The notes: generated from the letters alone by a model not told the origin. DNA of 64,000 nucleotides from Ruminococcus sp. UBA7013 (GCA_002449585.1 DJXD01000053.1:49230-113229); one strand, 5' to 3'. Positions 41,614-50,454 are shown, numbered from the stretch's first letter. Numbers and translations: made by a program.

Positions 41614-42660
41614 TCAGTCAATGACCGAACCGCCGTACTGATTGATTAATTCCTCCAGTGTGCTGTGCATTCCACAGACAGGAATGCTAAGTTTCCAAAT
41701 ATTATCTTCTTCTCTGTAAATTTCCGCAATAATGGCGGCAGTATGCTCCGGTCGGAATCTCATGCCGGAAATTCGGAACGTCAATGCAGGTTTCTCCTGC
41801 TGTGTGATGGTAAAATGACAATCTGATAATTCTGTCATATTCTGTTTTGCTGCGGTGCTGATGGTGACTGTGAAAATCAGCCGCCGGATTTCTTCAGGCA
41901 AAGTCCGTAATTTCAGACGGAAAACCGTCAAAGTTTCAGAGGGATTAATTGTCAGCTGAATTTCATTTTCCGGGGAATTGAGATGATTATAGAAAATAAT
42001 ATAATTTTCATCCGGAAGCATTTTATTCTGCTTGACACAGAAACAGGTCACATCAAAAGAACGTTCTTCTGTAAATGCAACAGAAAAATCAATCTCTTTG
42101 CTGACAGTAAAATAATCTTTCAGGGTACAAAGCAGGCTTTCAGAAGCCTCTTTCTTTTTGGGAATCATAGAAAGAATTTTCTTTTCTTTTTTCTTATCAA
42201 TCGGATGACAGAATGTTGCAATTTCCCGGAGAATAATGCTTAATTTTTCATCATCTGGATTGGATGCAATGGCAAAATGACCAATGTATAAATTTCGATA
42301 ATACATCATTCTGCCAATGTAACAAATGGCATTTTCCTCCCAATCTGCTTTTGTTTGAAGCATATAGGAATTTCTGTCAACAATTTTGAGACAATGATAT
42401 AGATCAATGGCTTTCCATCCGTTTTTTTGAAAATTAGTCAGAGCAGTATCAGAAAGTACATCTGTGAGTCTTTTTATGCATTCTGTTGCGTCATAGGCAA
42501 TATTCATTTTTTCCTGGAGATATGTCTGCAATGCTGGAAAAAGAATATGTAATGCATCTACAACGGCTTGATGATTAGGGGGTAATACAGTTTCTCTCAG
42601 AGATTTCTTGCGTGGTTTTGGGGAGCTGTCTTCCGCTTCAGGAGTGTTCTGTGGGGGCAT
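41614..42660 (-). CDS. TerD-domain protein with an N-terminal HEPN-like (Swt1-type) domain
   Basis: A 348-residue cytoplasmic protein. Residues about 25-140 are helical and end with YYRNLYIGHFAI, where RNLYIGH fits the HEPN RNase motif R-x(4-6)-H; the preceding DLYHCLKIVDRN pattern resembles Swt1-type HEPN domains. A Lys-rich linker (about 160-180) leads to a TerD domain (about 190-348): SFDVTCFCVKQNKM, NYIIFYNHLNSPENEIQLTI, RLIFTVTI, FRISGMRF, AAIIAEIYREEDNIWKLSI and a closing GGSVID. TerD domains bind calcium and belong to tellurite/phage/stress systems. I chose the ATG at 42660, preceded by AAAGGCGG. The TerD call is firm, HEPN probable. Confidence 0.82.
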   Translation of the reverse strand: MPPQNTPEAEDSSPKPRKKSLRETVLPPNHQAVVDALHILFPALQTYLQEKMNIAYDATECIKRLTDVLSDTALTNFQKNGWKAIDLYHCLKIVDRNSYMLQTKADWEENAICYIGRMMYYRNLYIGHFAIASNPDDEKLSIILREIATFCHPIDKKKEKKILSMIPKKKEASESLLCTLKDYFTVSKEIDFSVAFTEERSFDVTCFCVKQNKMLPDENYIIFYNHLNSPENEIQLTINPSETLTVFRLKLRTLPEEIRRLIFTVTISTAAKQNMTELSDCHFTITQQEKPALTFRISGMRFRPEHTAAIIAEIYREEDNIWKLSIPVCGMHSTLEELINQYGGSVID

Positions 42661-42696
42661 GTTTTTTCCGCCTTTCTTGTGTAAATTTATGAGAAT

Positions 42697-42725
42697 ATTA
42701 TAACACATATGCGTTATTTTGTCAA
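42697..42725 (-). promoter_or_regulatory. Promoter of the HEPN-TerD gene
   Basis: Minus-strand TTGACA (42725-42720), 17 bp, TATAAT (42702-42697). Confidence 0.82.
42701..42716. promoter_or_regulatory. Near-palindrome inside the HEPN-TerD promoter
   Basis: TAACACATATGCGTTA reads as an inverted repeat with a single mismatched pair. It fills the space between -10 and -35, the position of many repressor operators. No regulator can be named. Confidence 0.4.
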
Positions 42726-42740
42726 TAGCAGATATTTCTC

Positions 42741-42769
42741 TTGATTTTTCTGCCGGTTTATGCTATAAT
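42741..42769 (+). promoter_or_regulatory. Promoter of the aldo/keto reductase gene
   Basis: TTGATT (42741-42746), 17 bp, TATAAT (42764-42769) with an extended TGC, divergent from the HEPN-TerD promoter. Confidence 0.75.
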
Positions 42770-42806
42770 AAAATCAGATTTTGTTAGAAAGGAAGGATTG
42801 ATAATT

Positions 42807-43724
42807 ATGAGAGCCGTTGTCGGTACAAATTCATGGGGCAGTGCCCTATATGGGAAAATTCTCCGGGGATCTGCTGTCAATGAGGAAACTTTGAAAGAAA
42901 CTATTGATCAGGCTGTTAAAAAAAATTTGCTGGTGTTTGATACTGCTCAAGATTATGGACTTGGAAAAGGTCAAAAGCTGATCGGCAAACTTTGCCCGGA
43001 ACAGATTCAAATTTCTGCAAAATTTACGCCATCTACCAAACATGGCTATGAATTCGGACAGGTAAGAAGATCATTGCTGAAAGATTTGCAGGATTTTCAT
43101 CGGCCTTATGTAGATTTTTATTGGCTGCATCTGCCGAATGAAATTGAAGAAAATCTTAGTGAAATGATTCAGCTGTATCATGAAGGGAAAATTAAGCATA
43201 TCGGAGTTTCTAATTTTAATCTGGAAGAATGCCAAAAGGCAAAAAAAATTCTGGATGCAGAACAGATTCCCCTGTATGGTGTGCAGAATCACTATAGTCT
43301 GCTGGAACGAACCTGTGAGAAAAATGGCTTGCTCCGCTGGTGCAATGAGAATGCTGTTACATTCTGGGCTTGGGCGGTTCTGGAGGAGGGTATGCTGATT
43401 CCACCTAGACAAAATGAAAAATTTACGATCATGAAATTTGTCTTTGAACAGGAACGGGATAGATTATATCCATTATATAAAGAAATGTATCTGATCGGTC
43501 AGGCGCATGGAATGACAATTGCACAGATAGCAATGTCCTATGTCGCAAGCAAGGGAATCATTCCGATTTGTGGCTGTCGAAAACCGTATCAGATTACACA
43601 GCTGGAACAGGCCGCAGAGACAATATTATCTGTATCAGAAATCCGGAGACTGGAACATATTACAAATCTGATTGATGTGAAAATTCTGCATACAGATTTA
43701 TTCCGTTTTGCTGTCAGAAAATGA
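42807..43724 (+). CDS. Aldo/keto reductase
   Basis: A 305-residue NADPH-dependent (beta/alpha)8 oxidoreductase. The tetrad is partly visible: Asp/Tyr in FDTAQDYGLGKGQKLIG, Lys in ISAKFTPS and His in DFYWLHLPN. The cofactor side follows with IKHIGVSNFNLEEC, QNHYSLLER and IPICGCRKPYQI. The substrate is not predictable. I chose the ATG at 42807 (GAAAGGAAGG nine bases upstream); the open frame back to 42741 runs through the promoter. Confidence 0.92.
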   Translation: MRAVVGTNSWGSALYGKILRGSAVNEETLKETIDQAVKKNLLVFDTAQDYGLGKGQKLIGKLCPEQIQISAKFTPSTKHGYEFGQVRRSLLKDLQDFHRPYVDFYWLHLPNEIEENLSEMIQLYHEGKIKHIGVSNFNLEECQKAKKILDAEQIPLYGVQNHYSLLERTCEKNGLLRWCNENAVTFWAWAVLEEGMLIPPRQNEKFTIMKFVFEQERDRLYPLYKEMYLIGQAHGMTIAQIAMSYVASKGIIPICGCRKPYQITQLEQAAETILSVSEIRRLEHITNLIDVKILHTDLFRFAVRK

Positions 43725-43742
43725 GGGAGGGGAGTTTACTAT

Positions 43743-44141
43743 ATGTCTATACTGATAGTGTTATTTTATGTGGTTGCCATATTGCTTTTTGTCATTGCTA
43801 CTAGTATCAAAAAATCCCATGAAAATAAAATGAAAACATATACTTATGAGACAGAAGCCGTTGTATCTGATATGAAAAGATTGGGAAAATACAGTTATCC
43901 AGTATTTGAATATGAGTATCTGGGGAGACATATGCAAAAACAAAGTGCTGTGGGAACATCACCCCCGGCTTATCATGTTGGAGAAGTGATTAAGATCCGT
44001 GTAAATCCAGATAATCCGGAGCAATATGTGACAACGGACGCAAAAGCACAAAAGCTTGCCTGCGGAATTTTGTATATAATGGCAATTGTTTTTTTCGTTG
44101 TAACTACATTTACTGCGGTTGCATTCTCTAAAATAGCATGA
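43743..44141 (+). CDS. DUF3592-like small membrane protein (copy 1)
   Basis: The 132-residue protein has helices at both ends (about 3-22 and 107-128) enclosing a beta-rich segment typical of DUF3592: TYTYETEAVVSDMKRLGKYS, VFEYEYLGRH, YHVGEVIKIRVNPDNPEQY. The function is unknown; family members are often in runs beside other small membrane proteins. GGAGGGG precedes the ATG. Its stop overlaps the next start (ATGA). A paralogue lies at 45132. Confidence 0.8.
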   Translation: MSILIVLFYVVAILLFVIATSIKKSHENKMKTYTYETEAVVSDMKRLGKYSYPVFEYEYLGRHMQKQSAVGTSPPAYHVGEVIKIRVNPDNPEQYVTTDAKAQKLACGILYIMAIVFFVVTTFTAVAFSKIA

Positions 44142-45100
44142 GCAGAAAATATAAGCATAAAGTAAAAAAATTATCTGATACAGAACGTCTAAGAAGACAG
44201 GAAGCACGAAAAAAACGAAAAGAAAGAAAAAAATTGGAACAGATCCGATCTGACAGGGAAATCCGATTTGGCTGTATTCTAGGAATTCTAGGCTTTGTAT
44301 TATTTTTCTGGCTGGCGGCTTATCATAGCACGATCTGGATAATTTATTTCTGTCTGCTGATGGGAATTTATGTCACACTCAAAGATAAGAGCGGCATCAG
44401 GAATTTTCTGTTCCGGAATTATCCAGATACATTTCCATGGGCAGACAGTTTGAAAGCACAGGATTCCCGAAAAATCTTTTCTATGGAATTAGCCACAACA
44501 TTGAGAGGATATGTATTTATTCTGTTGTTTGCTGATCTGAAACCGGCATTTCTTTGGTCAGTGATCTGGATCATCTGCATGGGGATTGGCTTCTATTATG
44601 CTATCTTTGATTATGAAATCTATCGTTTGGATGAAAAAAATTCTTCTATGATAGCCCTGATCATATCTCCTGTGCTTCTGGCTTTTTTCACAGGAGTGAT
44701 GAATAATGTCCGCTGGTCAAAGATGATTATTATTTTTCAGCTGATTGGCTTTATTTTGATGCTGATTCTTGCCATGATCCGCAGTCAAGCTGATCTGACA
44801 AATTCTTTTCTGACAGCATTCTTTTTCGGATGTTTTCTATGTACGGGGTTTTTCCTGATTAATCAGAATTTTGATTTTTCAGAGCCTGTAACTCATGCAT
44901 GTATTGTTGTTAAGAAAGAATATCATTCAGGAAAATATTCTTATCATGATATTAATATTACAGATTGGAATGATTCAGATGATGTTGTTACTGTAAAGAT
45001 CTCTAAAACACAGTATGATGCTGTTAAAATAGGTGATACGGTAAACATCACAGTATATCCGGGTGCATTACATGCAGAACATTATCAGCTGCATATTTAG
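44138..45100 (+). CDS. Multi-helix membrane protein with a DUF3592-like C-terminus
   Basis: A 320-residue protein whose first 40 residues are strongly basic (RKKRKERKK), followed by about eight hydrophobic helices and a C-terminal beta segment of 65 residues (KKEYHSGKYSYHDINI, VKIGDTVNITVYPGALHAEHYQ) that echoes the soluble part of the flanking DUF3592 proteins. The ATGA overlap couples it to copy 1. I do not recognise the family of the helical part. It sits between two DUF3592 genes, so the three likely act together in the membrane. Confidence 0.7.
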   Translation: MSRKYKHKVKKLSDTERLRRQEARKKRKERKKLEQIRSDREIRFGCILGILGFVLFFWLAAYHSTIWIIYFCLLMGIYVTLKDKSGIRNFLFRNYPDTFPWADSLKAQDSRKIFSMELATTLRGYVFILLFADLKPAFLWSVIWIICMGIGFYYAIFDYEIYRLDEKNSSMIALIISPVLLAFFTGVMNNVRWSKMIIIFQLIGFILMLILAMIRSQADLTNSFLTAFFFGCFLCTGFFLINQNFDFSEPVTHACIVVKKEYHSGKYSYHDINITDWNDSDDVVTVKISKTQYDAVKIGDTVNITVYPGALHAEHYQLHI

Positions 45101-45131
45101 ATATCTGTATTTGATCGGAGGAGATACTACT

Positions 45132-45581
45132 ATGTGGACAATTCTGCTATCTATACTTTTTTTTGTGAGTTGGTTGGTCGCAATACCTATTGCGATTGCT
45201 ATATGGATTAAAAAATCACATGAAAAGAAATTAGAGACTTATACTTATGAGACAGAAGCAATCATATCTGATTTTGTTAAAAAAGATAAATATTATTTTC
45301 CAGTATTTGAATATGATTATTGGGGGCGGCATATTCAAAAGCAGAGTAATATTGGTTTAAGTTCGCAGACCTATCATGTTGGGGATTCGATGAAAATTAA
45401 GGTAAATCCTGAAAATCCGGAACAGTATGTGATACAAGATGATAAATTAGTCAAATTTGGTTATAGTGTTAATTTGGGAATCGCTGGCTTTATTTGGTTC
45501 AGTTTGATGCTTCCTTTTATAATAATCGTACTGTTTGAATTATTAGATGAATTAGAAGCAATATTATTAAATCGGGGATAA
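45132..45581 (+). CDS. DUF3592-like small membrane protein (copy 2)
   Basis: A 149-residue paralogue of the 43743 protein: the central segment is closely similar (TYTYETEAIISDFVKKDKYY, VFEYDYWGRHIQKQSNIG, YHVGDSMKIKVNPENPEQY) and is again enclosed by two hydrophobic helices. The function is unknown. I chose the ATG at 45132 (GGAGGAG eight bases upstream) over an upstream in-frame ATG inside the previous gene. Tandem duplication separated by the 320-residue gene is the simplest history. Confidence 0.8.
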   Translation: MWTILLSILFFVSWLVAIPIAIAIWIKKSHEKKLETYTYETEAIISDFVKKDKYYFPVFEYDYWGRHIQKQSNIGLSSQTYHVGDSMKIKVNPENPEQYVIQDDKLVKFGYSVNLGIAGFIWFSLMLPFIIIVLFELLDELEAILLNRG

Positions 45582-45615
45582 TGCAATCATTATGTATTAA
45601 ATAGGAGGTATTTTT

Positions 45616-46695
45616 ATGATTTCTCAATATCCACATCTGATTGACCTGAATGATTATTCCGTAAAATTCTGGAATAAATTATTGACACAGGCAGAGGATA
45701 TTATTAAAAATCCGGCTCTTTATGCAAACAGCTGTAACGGGAAAATCATGGGGACATTATTCTATGAACCCTCTACCCGGACACAGATGTCTTTTCAAAC
45801 GGCCATGCTTCGACTTGGGGGGACAATCATCGGCTTTGATAATCCAATGACTTCCTCTGTATCCAAAGGGGAAAATCTCAAAGATACAACTAAAATCATC
45901 AGTGGTTATTCTGATGTTCTTGTGATGCGACATCCTGTTATGGGTGCGGCAAAAGCGGCCGCCCTGACGGCAGATTGTCCCGTGATCAATGCCGGGGATG
46001 GTGGTCATCTGCATCCGACACAAACTCTTACAGATTTATTGACCCTCAAAATGGAAAAGGGGACACTGGAAAATCTGACAATCGGATTATGCGGAGATCT
46101 GCTGAATGGCCGGACGGTGCATTCTCTTTGCAAAGCGATGAGCTGTTATAAAAATAATAAATTTATCATGATTTCTACACAAAAGCTTGCTATGCCGGAT
46201 TATATCAAAGATATTATTATTTCTAACGGCTGTGCATTTGAGGAAATCCCCAGTCTGGAGGAAGCCATTCCTCAGCTGGATATGCTTTATATGACAAGAA
46301 TCCAGAGAGAACGCTTTGATTCGCAAGAAGAGTATCTTGCTCAGAAAGATACTTATATTTTGACTGTTGAAAAAATGAAGCTTGCCCGGCCGGATATGAT
46401 TGTCATGCATCCGCTTCCCCGTGTGGATGAAATTGAAATTGCTGTGGATGATGATCCCAGAGCTTTATATTTCAAACAGGCAAGATATGGCATGTATATC
46501 AGAATGGCCTTGATCTGGATTCTGCTCCAAACGGAAGAAAAGCCAGAGCTTTTAAAAGGGGAACTGCATCCGGATCTGATCTGCAAAAATCCGAAATGCA
46601 TTATTCATCAGGAAAAATATTTGCCAAAAAGCTTTATCCAAACCGGGGAACATGCTTTTCAATGTGAATATTGTGATGAAAAATCAGAATTCTGA
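45616..46695 (+). CDS. pyrB: Aspartate carbamoyltransferase with a fused PyrI-type zinc tail
   Basis: PyrB condenses carbamoyl phosphate and aspartate in pyrimidine synthesis. Residues 1 to about 315 are a complete catalytic chain (FYEPSTRTQMSFQTAMLRLGG, SVSKGENLKDT, MRHPVMGAA, NAGDGGHLHPTQTLTD, MHPLPRVDEI). The extra 45 residues contain CKNPKC and CEYC separated by 21 residues, which matches the Cx4C...CxxC zinc domain of the E. coli regulatory chain (with IIHQ/ISH-like flanks). The allosteric nucleotide-binding domain of PyrI is absent. Thermotoga has a PyrB-PyrI fusion of related design. AGGAGG precedes the ATG. Confidence 0.93.
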   Translation: MISQYPHLIDLNDYSVKFWNKLLTQAEDIIKNPALYANSCNGKIMGTLFYEPSTRTQMSFQTAMLRLGGTIIGFDNPMTSSVSKGENLKDTTKIISGYSDVLVMRHPVMGAAKAAALTADCPVINAGDGGHLHPTQTLTDLLTLKMEKGTLENLTIGLCGDLLNGRTVHSLCKAMSCYKNNKFIMISTQKLAMPDYIKDIIISNGCAFEEIPSLEEAIPQLDMLYMTRIQRERFDSQEEYLAQKDTYILTVEKMKLARPDMIVMHPLPRVDEIEIAVDDDPRALYFKQARYGMYIRMALIWILLQTEEKPELLKGELHPDLICKNPKCIIHQEKYLPKSFIQTGEHAFQCEYCDEKSEF

Positions 46696-46757
46696 GCACT
46701 CAACCTCCGGTAGAATTTAAGTAATATCGGCATTTTTAAAACTCAACTGCTGGTATG

Positions 46758-46786
46758 TTTACATTCTGCCGGATTTGTGATAGAAT
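46758..46786 (+). promoter_or_regulatory. Promoter of the XRE regulator gene
   Basis: TTTACA (46758-46763), 17 bp, TAGAAT (46781-46786). No clear terminator was seen after pyrB in 46696-46757. Confidence 0.65.
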
Positions 46787-46810
46787 CATACTCGAAAGGA
46801 GGGGTTCTCC

Positions 46811-47467
46811 GTGGATCAGCAGAAGATCGGAAAATTCATAGCTTCATGCAGAAAAGAAAAGCATCTGACACAGGCGGCACTTGCGGAACAGCTCGGCATT
46901 ACAGACAGAGCCGTTTCCAAATGGGAAACAGGGAAAAATATGCCTGATGTTTCTATCATGCTGGAACTCTGTGAAGTATTAGAAATCAATATCAACGAAC
47001 TTCTGAGCGGGGAACGACTGAGTATGAAAGATTATCAGAAAATGGCAGAGGAAAATTTAATCCGTTTACAGGAACAGGAAGAAATCAACAATAAAAAGCT
47101 TCTGCATCTGGAAATTGTGATAGGCCTGATCAGCACCGTATTTTATTTATTGACTATGTTCGCATTGGCAGGCGATAAAATAGCGGAAGGGAAAAAGCAC
47201 ATTCCTCTTGATGAGATGGAAGGCTGGAAAATCGGAGTTTCGATTATCAGCACAATTATTTTCATGACTAGTATTTTTTATTGTGTGAGATTAGAGCATG
47301 ATACAGGTTATTATGAATGCCCGCACTGCAAAAAAGTTTATGTTCCAACGATGAAGGCAGTTTTCCTTGCTCCGCATATCGGATTTAGCAGAAAAATGCG
47401 CTGTCCTTACTGCGATCAGAAGGGCTATCATAAGAAAGTACTTTTTACAGATCATAAAGCAAATTAA
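46811..47467 (+). CDS. XRE-family regulator with two membrane helices and a zinc ribbon
   Basis: The 218-residue protein starts with an XRE helix-turn-helix (about 1-65: LTQAALAEQLGITDRAVSKW and LLSGE are classic), then a coiled linker, two hydrophobic helices (about 97-118 and 142-163) and a C-terminal zinc-ribbon-like segment with CPHC and CPYC. It probably binds DNA while tethered to the membrane. The targets and signal are unknown. The start is GTG at 46811 with GAAAGGAGGGG upstream. It is followed at 24 nt by an acetyltransferase gene. Confidence 0.85.
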   Translation: MDQQKIGKFIASCRKEKHLTQAALAEQLGITDRAVSKWETGKNMPDVSIMLELCEVLEININELLSGERLSMKDYQKMAEENLIRLQEQEEINNKKLLHLEIVIGLISTVFYLLTMFALAGDKIAEGKKHIPLDEMEGWKIGVSIISTIIFMTSIFYCVRLEHDTGYYECPHCKKVYVPTMKAVFLAPHIGFSRKMRCPYCDQKGYHKKVLFTDHKAN

Positions 47468-47490
47468 AATTAAGAAAGGTAATTTTTAAT

Positions 47491-48117
47491 ATGAATCATC
47501 AAGATTATATCATTCGTCCAGAAAATGCAGAAGATTATAGAAAAGTAGAAGCTCTCGTCAGAGAATCATTCTGGAATATTTATCGGCCGGGGTGCTATGA
47601 ACATTATATAATTCATGTACTCCGGAATGATCCGGCCTTTGTGAAACAACTTGATTTTGTTATGGAAAAAGATGGCGTTCTCATTGGACAGAATATGTTT
47701 ATGAAAACCATGATCAAAGCTGATGATAACAGAGAAATTGATGTTCTGACAATGGGGCCTATCTGCATTACACCTGAACTGCAACGCAAAGGATATGGAA
47801 AAATTCTTCTGGATTATTCCCTGGAAAAAGCACAGATGCTCGGCTTCGGAGCAGTCCTTTTTGAAGGCAATATTGATTTCTATGGAAAAAGTGGCTTTGA
47901 TTATTCCAGTAAATTCGGCATCAAATACCATGATCTGCCAGATGATGCAGATGCTTCATTCTTTCTGTGCAAAGAATTGATTCCCGGATATTTGGACGGC
48001 ATTACAGGGATTTATCTGACCCCGCAGGGCTATTATGTCGATGATGCCGATGTTGATGCATTTGATCAGAATTTTCCGCCAAAAGAAAAAAAGAAACTGC
48101 CCGGCCAGCTGTTCTGA
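47491..48117 (+). CDS. GNAT family N-acetyltransferase
   Basis: A 208-residue protein of the YhbS-like GNAT group. IIRPENAEDYRKVEALVRESFW is the N-terminal fold, DVLTMGPICITPELQRKGYGKILLDYSLEKA the acetyl-CoA binding strand and loop (RKGYGK), and FEGNIDFYGKSGFDY the closing segment; the last 60 residues form an added C-terminal part (LIPGYLDGITGIY). The acceptor is unknown. AAGAAAGGT precedes the ATG. It is likely cotranscribed with the XRE gene. Confidence 0.82.
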   Translation: MNHQDYIIRPENAEDYRKVEALVRESFWNIYRPGCYEHYIIHVLRNDPAFVKQLDFVMEKDGVLIGQNMFMKTMIKADDNREIDVLTMGPICITPELQRKGYGKILLDYSLEKAQMLGFGAVLFEGNIDFYGKSGFDYSSKFGIKYHDLPDDADASFFLCKELIPGYLDGITGIYLTPQGYYVDDADVDAFDQNFPPKEKKKLPGQLF

Positions 48118-48149
48118 TTAAATTAAGCCCTCAAAATGAAAAATATCCA

Positions 48150-48178
48150 TTGACAGCAGGACAAAAACATGTTATGAT
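48150..48178 (+). promoter_or_regulatory. Promoter of guaA
   Basis: TTGACA (48150-48155), 17 bp, TATGAT (48173-48178). The leader is about 30 nt, too short for a purine riboswitch. Confidence 0.78.
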
Positions 48179-48212
48179 ATATAATATAATTAAGTAAAAA
48201 AGGAGAAATAAA

Positions 48213-49751
48213 ATGTCACATCAGTTAATCATTGTCCTTGATTTCGGCGGTCAATATAATCAGCTCATTGCCCGGCGTGTGCGTGAATGCGGTGTCTACT
48301 GCGAAGTCAAAAGCTATAAAACCCCTATTGAAGAATTAAAAGCTTTGAATCCCAAAGGAATCATTTTCACGGGAGGGCCTAACAGTGTCTATGATGAAGC
48401 ATCCCCCCATATCACAAAAGATATTTTTGATCTGAATATTCCTATTCTGGGGATCTGCTACGGTGCACAGCTCATGGCCTACACCCTCGGCGGTGAAGTA
48501 TCCGCCTGCCAAACTTCTGAATATGGAAAAACAGATACCCATTATGATCATTCCAGCATTCTGTTTGGCGGTATTCATCTGCCCGAAACAGCACAGTCAT
48601 GGATGAGCCATACTGATTATGTTTCCCGTGTGCCAGATGGCTTCAGAATCACCGCACATACAGAAAATTGCCCGGCGGCCGCTTTCGAAAATGCTGAAAA
48701 GAAACTCTATGCAGTACAGTTTCATCCGGAAGTCAATCATACATTTGCAGGTACAGGCATGATTGATAGCTTTGTCAAATGCGTCTGCGGATGTATCGGA
48801 GATTGGACAATGGCAGGCTATGCCAAAACAGCAATTCAAAATATTCGTGAAAAAGTCGGTGATGGTAAAGTATTATTAGCATTATCCGGCGGAGTGGATA
48901 GCTCTGTTGCGGCGGCATTATTGGCCAAAGCCGTCGGCAGTCAGCTGACATGTATTTTTGTAGATCATGGATTCATGCGCAAGAATGAGGGCGATGAAGT
49001 AGAAGCCGCTTTTAAAAATTCCGGTATGCAGTTCATTCGTGTGAATGCAAAAGAACAATTTATGAAAAAGCTCCGTGGTGTCTCTGATCCGGAAACCAAA
49101 CGCAAAGCCATTGGAGAGGAATTTATCAGAGTATTCGAGCAGGAAGCCAAAAAAATCGGCAAAGTGGATTATCTGGTACAGGGAACAATCTATCCGGATG
49201 TGATCGAGAGCGGTCTAGGTGATGCCGCCGTGATCAAATCACATCATAATGTCGGTGGTCTGCCTGATTATGTCGATTTCAAAGAAATTATTGAACCTCT
49301 TCGGATGCTGTTCAAAGATGAAGTCAGAAAATTAGGGACAGAATTGGGTCTTGATCCGGTGCTTGTCTGGAGACAGCCATTTCCGGGGCCTGGTTTAGCG
49401 ATCCGCATTATTGGGGAAATCACAGATGAAAAACTTGAGATCTTACAGGATGCAGATTTCATTTTCCGGGAAGAAATCGCCAAAGCGGCTCTTGACAGGG
49501 AAATCAATCAATATTTTGCCGTATTGACAAATATGAGATCTGTAGGGGTTATGGGCGATGCAAGAACATATGATTATACTATTGCACTCCGTGCGGTCAC
49601 TACGAATGATTTCATGACGGCCGATTTCGCTAAGATCCCTTATGAAGTGCTTGCTGTCGCAGCTCACAGAATCGTGAATGAAGTCAAGAACATCAACAGA
49701 ATTGTCTATGATATTACAACAAAGCCCCCGGCTACAATTGAATGGGAATAA
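48213..49751 (+). CDS. guaA: GMP synthase (glutamine-hydrolysing)
   Basis: GuaA converts XMP to GMP with ATP and glutamine. The 512 residues hold an N-terminal class I glutaminase (nucleophile Cys in GICYGAQLM near residue 81, the His-x-Glu in QFHPEVNHT near 171), the ATP-pyrophosphatase domain (P-loop [14 protein letters not shown] near 225) and the C-terminal dimerisation domain ending KPPATIEWE. These are the canonical order and length. AGGAG lies upstream of the ATG. Confidence 0.97.
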   Translation: MSHQLIIVLDFGGQYNQLIARRVRECGVYCEVKSYKTPIEELKALNPKGIIFTGGPNSVYDEASPHITKDIFDLNIPILGICYGAQLMAYTLGGEVSACQTSEYGKTDTHYDHSSILFGGIHLPETAQSWMSHTDYVSRVPDGFRITAHTENCPAAAFENAEKKLYAVQFHPEVNHTFAGTGMIDSFVKCVCGCIGDWTMAGYAKTAIQNIREKVGDGKVLLALSGGVDSSVAAALLAKAVGSQLTCIFVDHGFMRKNEGDEVEAAFKNSGMQFIRVNAKEQFMKKLRGVSDPETKRKAIGEEFIRVFEQEAKKIGKVDYLVQGTIYPDVIESGLGDAAVIKSHHNVGGLPDYVDFKEIIEPLRMLFKDEVRKLGTELGLDPVLVWRQPFPGPGLAIRIIGEITDEKLEILQDADFIFREEIAKAALDREINQYFAVLTNMRSVGVMGDARTYDYTIALRAVTTNDFMTADFAKIPYEVLAVAAHRIVNEVKNINRIVYDITTKPPATIEWE

Positions 49752-49785
49752 AATAAATTGATAGCTAATTATTAATAATCACTAT

Positions 49786-49814
49786 TTGACAAAATCAGAA
49801 TTTTGTGCTATACT
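49786..49814 (+). promoter_or_regulatory. Promoter of the ECF S-component gene
   Basis: TTGACA (49786-49791), 17 bp, TATACT (49809-49814) with an extended TGC. Confidence 0.82.
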
Positions 49815-49855
49815 AATATGTTAGAAACAATATCAGCATGAAAGGATGATAATTT

Positions 49856-50368
49856 TTGAAACATGAAAAACTCCGCTTTCTGGCATTGACTGGAATGCTC
49901 ACGGCATTGACAACTGTCGCAACGCTTGTGATTCGTATTCCTACCCCCACAAAAGGCTATATCAATTTAGGGGATACGATCGTGAATTTGTCTGCATGGA
50001 TACTCGGCGGCGGATATGGTGCGGCGGCGGCTGGAATTGGCTCAGCATTGGCAGATCTGATTTCGGGTTATGCGATATTTGTGCCGGCTACGCTGATTAT
50101 CAAGGCGATTATGGCATTTGCGGCCTTTCAGATATTTACGGCATTAAGCAAGAAATGGCATGAACTGCCTTCCCGGATTTTTGCGGCGATTGTTTCCGAA
50201 ATCATCATGATTCTGGGTTATGCGATATTTGAGGGCTTTTTATACGGATCACTGACGACAGCTATTTTATCTGTATCGGGCAATCTGGTGCAGGGTATCT
50301 TTGGGGTTGGTGCATCTGTGGCACTGTATGAATTAATTATCAAGAGAGTGCCGAAATTTTCGAAATAA
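49856..50368 (+). CDS. ECF transporter S component (vitamin-binding membrane subunit)
   Basis: The 170-residue integral membrane protein has five or six helices, typical of S components, with the motif region IPTPTKGYINLGDTIVN, then ILGGGYGAAAAGIGSALADL. S components bind one vitamin or cofactor precursor and dock to a shared EcfA-A'-T module, which is not in the window. The substrate is unknown; the general ECF-ribofla_trS (COG4720) group fits best. The start is TTG at 49856 with AAAGGATG upstream. I saw no riboswitch in the leader. Confidence 0.85.
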   Translation: MKHEKLRFLALTGMLTALTTVATLVIRIPTPTKGYINLGDTIVNLSAWILGGGYGAAAAGIGSALADLISGYAIFVPATLIIKAIMAFAAFQIFTALSKKWHELPSRIFAAIVSEIIMILGYAIFEGFLYGSLTTAILSVSGNLVQGIFGVGASVALYELIIKRVPKFSK

Positions 50369-50376
50369 AAAATCTG

Positions 50377-50407
50377 CTCCCGGTGCGAATGCGCCGGGAT
50401 TTTTTTA
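50377..50407 (+). terminator. Terminator after the ECF S-component gene
   Basis: TCCCGGTGC pairs with GCGCCGGGA (one T-G) around GAAT, followed by seven T. Confidence 0.92.
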
Positions 50408-50454
50408 TGAATAAATTGTAAATTTTAGCTGAAAAGTATTTTTTTTTATAATTA

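Noticed and set aside
48118..48212. Purine riboswitch before guaA
   Set aside because: The promoter leaves only about a 30-nt leader, too short for the aptamer.
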